A stretch of DNA of 64,000 nucleotides, from the NCBI GenBank assembly GCA_022414725.1, contig CM039462.1:123385786-123449785 (forward strand). Reading direction: 5' to 3'. The stretch is from Microglena sp. YARC. Its lineage: Eukaryota; Chlorophyta; Chlorophyceae; Chlamydomonadales; Chlamydomonadaceae. Position numbers and translations under genes: made by a program. The notes below the pieces were generated by a model that was given only the letters and a program-made list of their open reading frames with translations, was not told where the DNA came from and searched no databases. Each line of letters opens with the position of its first letter. Position 1 is the stretch's first letter. Positions 22,001 through 31,639 of this stretch are shown here, piece by piece.

Positions 22001-25000
22001 AATGCTGACATAGACTTTAATGCTGAGATCCAGTTTGAGTGACAATGCCGCTACTAATAACTCTAGACACTCATCATTACTTAGTAGTTTGGCTGGTTTG
22101 GCCTTATTTATTCATGTCTGGCAGCTGGTCCTCACTCTTTTGATGAGGGACCCGACGACACACCCTGAAATGCACAGCCTGCCAGGCTCCTCTGCACTAC
22201 ACACTCTGACATTAACTGCCTGCCTGGCTCCTACGCACTACACACCCTGACATGAACTGCCTGCCTGGCTCCTACGCACTACACACCCTGACATGAACTG
22301 CCTGCCTGGCTCCTACGCACTACACACTCTGAAATGCACTGCCTGCCTAGCTCCTCCGTACTAGACACTCTGAAATGCACTGCCTGCTGCCTAGCTCCTC
22401 CGTACTAGACACTTTGAAATGCACTGCCTGCCTGGCTCCTACGCATTACACACTCTGAAATGCACTGCCTGCCTGGCTCCTACGCGCTACACACTCTGAA
22501 ACGACTGCCTGCCTGGCTCCTACGCACTACACACGCTGACATGCACTGCCTGCCTGGCTCCTCTATACTACACACTCTGGCATGCACTGCCTGGCTGGCT
22601 CCTGTGACAAACTCTGACATGCACTGCCTGCCTGGATCCTACGCACTGCACACTCTGAAATGCACTGCCTGCCTGGCTCCTCCGTACTACACACTCTGAC
22701 ACACACTGCCTGCCTGGCTCATCCGCACTACACACTCTGGCATGCACTGCCTGTCTGGCTCCTACGCACTTCACACTCTGAAATGCACTGCCTGCCTGGC
22801 TCCTCTGTACTACACACTCTGACACACACTGCCCGCCTGGCTCCTCTGTACTACACACTCTGGCATGCATTGCCTGGCTGGCTCCTCTGTACTACACACT
22901 CTGGCATGCATTGCCTGGCTGGCTCCTCCGTACTACACACTCTGACACACCCTGCCTGCCTGGCTCATCCGTACTACACACTCTGGCATGCACTGCCTGT
23001 CTGGCTCCTACGCACTTCACACTCTGAAATGCACTGCCTGCCTGGCTCCTCTGTACTACACACTCTGACACACACTGCCCGCCTGGCTCCTCTGTACTAC
23101 ACACTCTGGCATGCATTGCCTGGCTGGCTCCTCTGTACTACACACTCTGGCATGCATTGCCTGGCTGGCTCCTCCGTACTACACACTCTGACACACACTG
23201 CCTGCCTGGCTCATCCGTACCACACACTCTGGCATGCACTGCCTGTCTGGCTCCTACGCACTTCACACTCTGAAATGCACTGCCTGCCTGGCTCCTCTAT
23301 ACTACACACTCTGACACACACTGCCCGCCTGGCTCCTCTGTACTACACACTCTGGCATGCATTGCCTGGCTGGCTCCTCTGTACTACACACTCTGGCATG
23401 CATTGCCTGGCTGGCTCCTCCGTACTACACACCCTGGCATGCACTGCCTGGCTGGCTCCCGGATACCACACACTCTGACACGCACTGCCTGGCTGGCTCA
23501 TCCGTACTTCACACTCTGGCATGCACTGCCTGGCTGGCTCCCGGATACCAGACACTCTGACACGCACTGCCTGGCTGCCTCCTCTGTACTACACACTCTG
23601 ACATGCACTGCCTGCCTGGCCCTCCTGTATAGGTGACTACTATGACGGCATGATCAAGGGTGACAAGGCAATGGAGGAGATCTTTGCCTGGAACAACACT
23701 TCTGCCAGCATCAATGTCCGCGGCGCCAGTGGCTCCGGTGATGGAGTACACATCCTCACTGGACCTATTTATGTGTGTGGAGCTGAGGAGGGAGACATCA
23801 TTCAGGTAATATACAGGTAGAGGCTATGGCAGTACCTAGATAATTAGCACCCACTTGAAGAACACAACTGCTAAGCAGATCAATGTCCTTCACATGATAT
23901 ATGTCCCATGGGGTGAAAAGTTCTTTCACGTCTTAAAAAGCAAAAAACAATGTTATGCCAATTTGTATGAAATGTTCAGACATGTCTGAAACTAGGGAAA
24001 CCGGTGCAGATTGAGGTCCTTCACAGGATATGGGTAAGGGTCAGCAATATGATATCATATGATATCATACGATGCAGGCGGTCTGCCTAGGTAACTTTGG
24101 CCTGGGGCATTACATCATATGATATTAGATAATATGATTTTTGTATGATATCATACTCCTCTTTGGTCAACATCATATGATTTGGCGTTCCGTAGATATA
24201 AGTCCTTCGATATTCGGAAGGACAAACACCCAAGTACAGAGTTTAAACTTGGCAATGTGTGTGCGTGCAGATTGACATCCTGGACCTGCAGCCTCGCGTC
24301 AATCCCAACACCGGCAAGACGTTTGGCAGTCATGCCGCAGCCTCATGGGGCTACCAGTACCGAGCTGGTGGCGTTGATGGAAAGCCCAATAAGGAGATGA
24401 CAACTATCTATGAGCTGGTCAAGGGTTCTAGTGGAAAGATCAAGTATGCTGAACCCTTTTTTCAGTTCCAGTACGGCAGTGCCCCTAACTACACTGGCCC
24501 CATGACACGGTCATGTGTGCCACAAACAGGAGTGGTGCCTGACGCCTACATGGAGCATGTGTTCAACAACACAGCGTACCCTCCCTGTGTCAATGGCACC
24601 CAGCAGTTTGTTGGGTACGAGTACCCTGGACTAATCACACAGCACCCAACCGGCACTGAGAACTACGGTATCAAGGGCAAGTGGAAGGTCCCTGTCAACT
24701 TGCACATCGGGAACATCGGCCTAACTCCCAAGAACGCTGTTCCTGTCAACAGCATCCCCCCCCATAACTATGGAGGCAACCTGGACAACAGGCGACTGGG
24801 AGCTGGCACCACCCTGTACCTGAGGGCTGAGGTCGCAGGTGGCCTCATTGCCATGGGGGACACCCACATGGCCCAGGGAGACTCTGAGTTTGACGGCACG
24901 GCCATTGAGACCTCAATCAATGGCAAATTCAAGATCACTCTCCACAAGGCAGGCATGGGTCCCAAGAAGGTCCACAACCTGACGTTCCCACTGATTGAGA

Positions 25001-26775
25001 ATGCAGAGAACTACATTGTCCAGGGCCTGGCCTATAACAACTACCTGACCCACCCGGACCTCCAGCCCAACCCTCAACAGCTGGTCTTTCAGAAAGGATC
25101 CAGCCTGGACAAGGCCATGAACAACACCTACTTGAAGGTAAAAAGTCGGGCGTGAATCAAAGCACACTGTACTGCCCATGACACCATTTTGAATGCAATT
25201 GAAAGGGCTCGACAATGGATAAAGTGACTGGCGCTGAGGGCCTATTGACTTCGTTTCATACAACCCTAGTTTCAGAATTGTCTGAAATTGTTTCATGCAA
25301 ATTGGCGTAATCCCAGTGTGCAATTGACTTTGCAGCCATCGACTGACTGCCGCTTCTACCATGTCGGTGCCAACCATTTGTATGAAACACTCTCAGATAT
25401 GTCTGAAACTAGGGTAGTATGAGTAGTAAGGACTGCCGCTTCTACCATGTCGGTGCCAACCATTAGTTCACATTACCAGCTGCCCTTATTAACTGCCATT
25501 GTCTCAGGCCCCTTACTAACTGCTCATACATACATTACATGTTAAAGTCTACTTGACACCGCGAGGGTGTATGAGACTCTATGCTTTAAACAAAAAGAAA
25601 AAGCACCCACAAAGCAAAAAACCCCATTACATCAGGGGTGTGTCGAGGACAAACAAACCAAACTCCCAACCACCGTTTTGGTGGCGTAGGTATTTTGGTG
25701 GCGTAGGCTCATGTTGCTAACTTTATTTATTATCAACTGCCTATGCTGCTGACATGTATGTGCTGCCTCTGCCGTCTCAGCCCCCTCATTGACTGCCCAT
25801 ATTGCTAACTCTATTTATTATCAACTGCCTATGTTGCTGACATGTACGTGCTGCCTCTGCTGACTCAGGCCCCTTCTTAACCGCTCTTGTTTCAACTTTA
25901 TTAATTTTCAACTGTCTATGTTGCTGACATGTATGTGCTGCCTCTGCTGACCCAGGCCCCTTACAAACCTATGTTGGCAACTCTATATATTATCAACTGC
26001 CTATGTTGCTGACATGTAAGCGCTGCCTCAGCTGTTTCAGGCCCCTTATAAACTGCCTATGTAGCTGATTTATTTATTATCAACTGCCTATGTTGCTGAC
26101 ATGTATGTGATGCCTCTGCTGTCTCAGGCCCGCAAGTGGCTCATGAACGCTAAGAACCTGACTGAGAATGAAGTTAACACGTTCATCACAGTCATGTGTG
26201 ACTTCCAGGTCACCCAAGTTGTCGACGGCAACTGGGGCGTCCATCTGGGTAAGTGGGCCGATGGGTGAATGGGTGGGACATTGGGCCATGAGATGCACAG
26301 CAGGGTGATGGTGTAGCATCTGATGTGGGCTACTGCCATGCGGCGGCTTAGGCATGTATCATGGACACCTGGGAACCCACCTTTCACATGTTGACATCAA
26401 TGTGGCATCCAGGGTAATTCAAAGCGCGCGTTTTTGAGCTTTTGAGTGCTGACTTTTTGACCCCCTCTGCGCTTTAAGCGCAGTATTTTGCAACCCCTTG
26501 TGGGCGCTGCAAGCAATTTTTGCGCTTTTTGCACTAAAAAGCGCAGTTTTTTTGTTTTCAAGTGCGCTAAAGCGCTGGCCAATTTGCCAATTTGAAGTAC
26601 CCTGGTGGCATCCATTTCCCAAGGGTGAATGATTTGATCGCTGGCAGTTTGACTTACCTGTCCTCCTATTCTTGTCTTGCTCGCAGTCATTCCCAAGTTT
26701 GCTTTCCAGAAGAACACCGAGCCCCACGACAAGATGCCCAAGGTTGTGTGCGGGACCAGTACCCTCCAGAGGTGA
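19056..26775 (+). CDS. Acetamidase/formamidase family enzyme
   Basis: Exons: 19056–19160, 21923–21992, 23633–23805, 24271–25137, 26128–26248, 26687–26775 (stop TGA). All donors are GT, all acceptors AG, and every phase agrees. About 474 residues are visible; the extreme N-terminus is unresolved. Family marks in order: LVVNSGDMVDVEML, HQAGDYYDGMIKGD, GSGDGVHILTGPIYV, QVDILDLQPR, WGYQYRAGG, VNLHIGNIG, IPPHNYGGNLDNRR, YLRAEVAGGLIAMGDTHMAQ, GDSEFDGTAIE and KWLMNAKNLTENEV. These fit the metal-dependent amidases that hydrolyse formamide or short amides to ammonia and the acid. The likely role is scavenging nitrogen from amides, and the sequence most resembles secreted eukaryotic members. Substrate is not settled by sequence. 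All five introns carry repeats. Short 3' flanking DNA has TGTAATAAA near 27094 as a possible poly(A) signal. Confidence 0.9.
19330..21700 (+). mobile_element. Decayed LINE with RNase H, in formamidase intron
   Basis: Frameshifted remains of a LINE ORF2 C-terminal half. RNase H pieces are NTILRAEFSGILAALQHA (about 19855–19910) and YKVRSHIGILGNEAAEEGARY-like residues at about 20090–20155. Further on come QLWTA, then CSHPTFQYFYITRHNYAILK (about 20670–20730) and IELTYAWDALY (about 21015). This order matches LINEs that carry RNase H behind the reverse transcriptase. The 3' UTR from about 21455 matches the short repeat at 3585–3935. It lies in the 19161–21922 intron in the gene's orientation. Confidence 0.75.
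22150..23630 (+). repeat. 1.5-kb minisatellite in formamidase intron
   Basis: About 38 units of roughly 38 bp: ACACTCTGACATGCACTGCC followed by TGCCTGGCTCCTCCGTACT-type sequence. A higher-order repeat of about 250 bp is visible (22690, 22940, 23190). The last, diverged unit (GGCCCTCCTGTATAG) supplies the 3' splice site at 23631–23632. Confidence 0.9.
24035..24194. mobile_element. Palindromic MITE (ATATGATATC family), copy 1
   Basis: Ends TAAGGGTCAGCAATATGATATC and its inverted partner CATATGATTTGGCGTTCCGTA. Flanks GATATGGG (24027–24034) and GATATAAG (24195–24202) agree at 6 of 8, consistent with an old 8-bp target duplication. It is in the 23806–24270 intron. Other copies are at 58882 and 59414. 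Confidence 0.65.
25532..25694 (-). mobile_element. LINE 3'-end scrap in formamidase intron
   Basis: A 163-bp minus-strand fragment of the 3' UTR of the LINE at 39.9 kb, with tail CATTA on its left. TTGGTGGCGTAGG is repeated just outside its right end. Confidence 0.85.
25700..26127 (+). repeat. Minisatellite whose unit contains the 3' splice site
   Basis: Five units of about 86 bp (plus an outlying part-unit at about 25478). Each has TATTATCAACTGCC, TGCTGACATGTATGTGCTGCCTCTGC and TGACTCAG|GCCCC. The last unit ends CTGTCTCAG|GCCCGC, the true exon start at 26128. Every unit thus carries an acceptor-like AG and about five exon bases. Confidence 0.85.
26410..26604. mobile_element. hAT-type MITE, copy with perfect 8-bp TSD
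   Basis: 195 bp, CAGGGTAATTCAAAGCGC … TTTGAAGTACCCTG. GTGGCATC is present at 26402–26409 and 26605–26612. The interior is made of GCGC-rich blocks. CAGGG ends with an 8-bp duplication are typical of the hAT superfamily; no transposase is encoded. It is in the last formamidase intron. Confidence 0.85.
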
Positions 26776-28591
26776 AGACTCCTGCAACCATCACGACTCA
26801 CTGACAGTTTTGACAATTTTGACTGAGTCCTTTCTCAGTTGGCGCTTCTTCGTGGGAACACGCAACAATTGATCAACCCCTTGCATGGAATCGTCCTTGC
26901 TTGGATACCCTCTTGCTTGGGATTTTGTTTTGCACGATGACTGTACGAATATGTATGATTGTACTATGCTTGGATGTTTGATTGTTTTGTGGATACATTG
27001 TTGGATTATTGCCGTAAATTAATGCTCGAAGTAATGGAAAAATATATGGGATGGACAGGGGGATGGATAGAGAAAGCCTTGAAGGCTGTACTGATGTAAT
27101 AAATCCAAGTTCAAGCTTTGTAGAAATTTCAAGTGTCAAGCAAAAAATGGAAATTGTGCCACCGTGCCACTGAGAGCGAGGTGTGGGCCTATCCAGTTCG
27201 CTAGCACTGGGGTTTGCATACGCAGACTGCTACCATATACTGTACGAAATCTAGCCAGGGTATAATATTATGTCATTTGAAATTTTGCTATTCACGCAAG
27301 TGCCTTGTCTTTTCAAATCAAGTTCTTTACAACGGCATATAACTCGATAGGGGTTAGATAGCTAATACGCGCAACAGGCGCAATCATATAGAATCAGGAT
27401 GCGTACTGCAAGGTACTGCAGTCACGTGCAGGCCACAGCTAGTCTGTGGCCTGGCGGCAGGTACCACGGGACCTGGAGGGAACAGGTACAGGTGTGCACT
27501 TTGCCAACTCAGTGACTGACATATAGGTTAGTCAATCCCCCCTCCCCCCCCCCAATTCAAGGTATTATTTAACTCAAGAATTCCTGGAAGTAACTGAGGG
27601 GCATAAGAAAGTAGAGAATACATATTGTAGAATAATAAATGGCTAAGAGTTCTAAAGCGAGCCATGAACTTTGATAAATAAATTATTCAAGTCAGGACTG
27701 AAGGAAGAGGGTGTTCCTGTGGAGTCTCAAAGTCAATACTACTAGGGTATCAGGTCTATTGGGAAACTTATTGGGAGGCTGTAGGATGTATCCCAACTGC
27801 ATTGAGGGTGGATTTTGCAGGGGGTCTAAAGGAAACCGTAGAGAGGCTGCCAGTAATTTTTTAGGCACGATTAATCGTTTTTTGCGCGATTTTAATGTTA
27901 TTTGAGAATTGGTTCATCGTTTTCTCAGGACTGGTTGATGTTTTCGAATTTTGAAACGTTGGGTGAAGCATCGCGCATGTGCGATACTTAATGTTTCCGA
28001 CCGACTGATGGCTTGGGTGAAGCATCGCGCTGCACGCTGTTTTAAATGTTTTGTACGTCGCAGACGGTTGGCTCGGGCATCGTGCAGCTACTTCGTTGGC
28101 CTTTGGTTGGATTGGTTGGCATCGGTTGGCGTTGGCACCTGGCTGACAGTCCAGGTTCGTTAAATCCTCAAGGGTCGACAGTGAGTGTGGACTCCACGCG
28201 CCATGCACCGTTCAAATAGAAGTAACAGCTTGTGGTTCCAGGTTCCAATATCGGTGTTGTTATTATTCGAGCTTAACCTTTGACCTGGCGCATTGCTGTT
28301 CATTAACGCTAAACTCACTGTGTGCGCCAGTGCTGGCAGATCGCCTTGCGCAACTTCGGGCTAATTAAATAACCCTTCTCTACACTCTCTTCGTTCTGCT
28401 AGCCCTGTTGCTTGCCTCCTTGAGCACTGCTACACTGCTTGCATGTTGGCTTGGAGGTCGTCCACACGAGCCGGTTTAGTTGGTCGTTTCCCTTAGGGAT
28501 ATAGAAGAAGATTACAATGGGCACTTGGGATATAGACCTATGCGATACTTACGCGATATGATGATTTTTTTCTAATTTTTAAAATCTGTAG
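26776..28591. repeat. Formamidase 3' flank and spacer with shared repeat
   Basis: No other gene is supported. 27405–27530 (ACTGCAGTCACGTGCAGGCC, GGGACCTGGAGGGAACAGG) matches 44735–44870. Near 27955–28130, GGGTGAAGCATCGCGC occurs twice and GGTTGG runs are frequent. Confidence 0.5.
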
Positions 28592-28974
28592 ATCTGCAAA
28601 TTGCACAAGAACGCAAGACCAAAGTCCCGGTTAATCTGACTAGCCTGAAATCATTCGCACTCGCGTCCGATTCCCGTCGGGGTCGGATTACCTCTGAAGG
28701 CACTTTTTCGCAAACGTATCTCAGGGTTGCGGACTGTGGACGCGGCGTTTTCATTTGTCGTTTCCCTCCTGTCCTGTGGACTCAGTCTAGGGACCTGGAG
28801 CATGTCTACGATTTCCCCTTGACTCTTCGTGACTCTCGTAGCTCATTACATCAGCGCATTGTGCTTGACAAGGAAATCTGCTCTTCCGCACTAGTTCCTG
28901 CAGGTTTGCGAAGTAGCAACTGTACCCTCGGGAGTTGCTGCACCTGCCTCCATGGAAATTCGGGAAGTCAGTGA
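28592..28974 (+). CDS. ATG-less open frame, possible orphan exon
   Basis: 127 sense codons without a stop, opened by an acceptor-like AAATCTGTAG and with an in-frame donor-like CTGCAG|GTTTGC near 28900. No ATG is present in frame near the start. Residues such as KVPVNLTSLKSFALA and DFPLTLRDSR look protein-like but belong to no family I recognise. It could be a retroelement or gene fragment. Confidence 0.3.
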
Positions 28975-29255
28975 GCTAATAAGTTCTTTAGCCTTACAGG
29001 GTACCAAGTAAAATAATAATGCCATGCCATGCTACATTGATTCTTGACCCTCCCAATATTAAATTGAACGGATAAGTAAGCAACTGCTTGTGCATCCATC
29101 ACCAAGGAGGCTGCCACTGCTGCTTGACGAACATTACACCACCCCCGGGGCCGACCTCCAGGGGACCCGCCAGGGCCCCCTACTATTTGCGGTCGGTTTA
29201 GTTTAGGTGTACTGCCAAATACCGTACTTCTAGTTGAATTTGTACTGGGATGGGT

Positions 29256-29298
<43 letters not shown>

Positions 29299-29422
29299 CC
29301 CTTGTAGCACAAATGGACTGGTCTTTAGTAGAGGATTGGCCCAGTTCAGCTCCCATCTCATTCTGATAGCTAGAAAAAAACACCAGAAAAAAAAAAACCA
29401 AAAAGGCAACAATCCCTCCCCC

Positions 29423-29459
<37 letters not shown>

Positions 29460-29966
29460 CCCTCCAAAAAAACGTGTTCAATTCGACCGGCGACGATTCA
29501 CTGCCGGCACCTCTAGGCGTTCTTCATTCATTTGCGCCCTTGATTCGACTGAACTCGACTCAATTCTTCTGAAACCACTAAATTCGACTGAATTACACTC
29601 AATTTGACTTAGGTCGACTGAATTACACTCGGTTCCACCCACAGTCTTTCAAGTCAAAGGATTCCTTCCTCTTACTACAGCCTGTTTCCAATTGAGGGTT
29701 AAGCGGGGTTACGGACCATTACCGTCCTCAACAATCGGGAACACTCTTAAACCTTTACTTCGCTCGACCGACTTGTACACCAGTTTCCGGCCAAATTTGA
29801 TGACGTGCCGGGGCGGATCGGGGTTACTCGTCAACACAGACATATGGGGTGAGGCATCCTGCACCAAGAATGAACATCATGCCACATTCACAAGATACGC
29901 TCACGAGGCAGGAAGCAGGACGCGTCAAGGTTAAGTACGAGGTCTGGGACACAGGTCGCATCAATC
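28975..29966. repeat. Spacer with G41 and C33 runs
   Basis: No gene. G41 at 29257–29297 and C33 at 29424–29456 are complementary runs 126 bp apart. Short ATTCGACTGAA-type repeats follow at 29540–29640. Confidence 0.7.
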
Positions 29967-30194
29967 AGAAGTGTCTCCTTTATTCAGAAAATAACGCGTT
30001 ATGAGGGAAGGCGCTCGAATCTGGCAGGGGGGCCGTCCATGCCAGCCTGGCATTTGTCGACTTTGTTGCGCTGCAGGATCACCTTGTGAAGGAGGGCTTG
30101 GTGGATTTCAATGATTCTGAATGGGGCCGAGGAGCCTCCGTCGTGCAGCGAACAGCAAGGGCCACAGATGGGTTTGACAGGAAACGAATGCACA
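29967..30194 (+). pseudogene. Duplicated fragment of the gene at 1–3.4 kb
   Basis: About 228 bp match (inverted relative to it) the exon coding SLAFVDFVALQDHL, KEGLVDFNDSEWGRG and KRM in the 2426–3358 exon. Coding similarity stops at AAACGAATG, where CA-rich repeats begin. The 5' side contains a stop, so it is a fragment. Confidence 0.75.
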
Positions 30195-30282
30195 CTCACA
30201 CACCACCACCACCCTCAGGTGAAGGCTACACACACTCACACAAACACACTATCTCACACACACACACTCTCTCAAACACACA

Positions 30283-30345
<63 letters not shown>

Positions 30346-30755
30346 ACACACACACATATTCACATACACTCTCTCACACCACACACACTACACATACACA
30401 CGTACACACCACTACCACCACCATCACCAGGTGAAGGCCACACACGCACACACACGCACCACCACCACCACCATCAGGTGAAGGCCACTCTCTCAAACAC
30501 ATAAATCACCACCACCATCACCGGGTGAAGGCCACACACACACACACCACCACCACCAGAACCATCATCATCAGGTGAAGGCTACACACACGCACACACC
30601 ACCACCACCACCACTACCACCACCCTCAGGTGAAGGCCACACACACACTTACACACCACCACTACCACCATCATTAGGTGAAGACCACTCACACAATCAC
30701 ACACACACACACACACACTCACACACCACCACCGCCACCACCATCACCAGGTGAA
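30195..30755 (+). repeat. CA-rich minisatellite with repeated CAG|GTGAAGGC
   Basis: (CACA)n and CACCAC tracts are punctuated about eight times by CACCAGGTGAAGGC or close variants, a sequence that resembles a splice border. The last copy (30748) leads into a short open frame (GTGAAAGCCAAGCGC … stop at about 30840) whose end matches the tandem repeat at 43285. Confidence 0.7.
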
Positions 30756-30909
30756 AGCCAAGCGCAGCATCTGCCTCAGCGCATTCATTGTGTCAGTGCG
30801 GCAGGCGGAGATGATGCTGAGGGAGTCAGGGAGGTACTAGATTTATCGCGTGTATGCAGCAAGGACTGAACACCCGCGCATCAAAATCCTCAAGATGCCA
30901 GCGGCAATG

Positions 30910-31075
30910 TGTTGGAGCATAAATAAGAACGATGCACTAGTTACATGAAGTAAAAGAGAGGTAACACAGCTCCGATGGCTGTCCAAGTAGAATGAGGTAG
31001 CTTAGTAGCTGAATAGCTACATGTAACCCACGTGCTTGTCGGCAACGTGGGACTATCATCTTAGCTGTTCCAACA
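30910..31075 (-). repeat. 3' LTR of the host element
   Basis: 166 bp, read TGTTGGAACAGC … GCTCCAACA on the minus strand, preceded by GGGAGGAG. Confidence 0.85.
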
Positions 31076-31271
31076 CTCCTCCCTGAAGTACTATGTCTCA
31101 GATCAGACCAGTCCAGACTGGACACAATCTCAGGTATTAACGATTTGTGGCCCCGACCACTATTGACAGGATCCTTGGACCAAGGACTGTCACCTGGGAA
31201 AGATAAGATTGGGCAATTGCGTAGATCCCAAGCTTAGTGAGGTCAGATCTAGAGACAGCATACTTCAGAAC

Positions 31272-31603
31272 TGTCAGCATGAATTGCGGTGCTCTCACGC
31301 GTTTTATGACTTGGTGACTACTTATGTACTTCCTTAGAACTATCGGCTCTGCCAGCTTCCTGTAGTGACAGCTTCCCGTAGACTGTGTCATCCTTTGAGT
31401 GACTCAGTGACAGCTTCCTGTTGGCTGCGTCACCAGTCTTGCCTGTACCCTGTTAGGTTCCTGGCTGCCGCCCCCTTTCACCACTGGTGCCCCTTTATGG
31501 GTCACCTGTGCTTGTAATGCTATTCTCGTCTCCGTGTATAGATTGGCGCGTCTGTTCCGCTGCAACATCTCTGTCCACTCTTCGGAGTGCTTACTAGCTG
31601 ATA
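31272..31603 (+). repeat. 5' LTR of copia-2
   Basis: TGTCAGCATG to AGCTGATA, 332 bp, followed by the candidate primer site GGTTACTGGG. Confidence 0.95.
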
Positions 31604-31639
31604 GGTTACTGGGTTCGTCATTACTACCACTGCTTTTCA

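Noticed and set aside
22460..23636. Leucine/cysteine-rich proteins in 22.4–23.6 kb
   Set aside because: They lie wholly in the intronic minisatellite and repeat with its unit.
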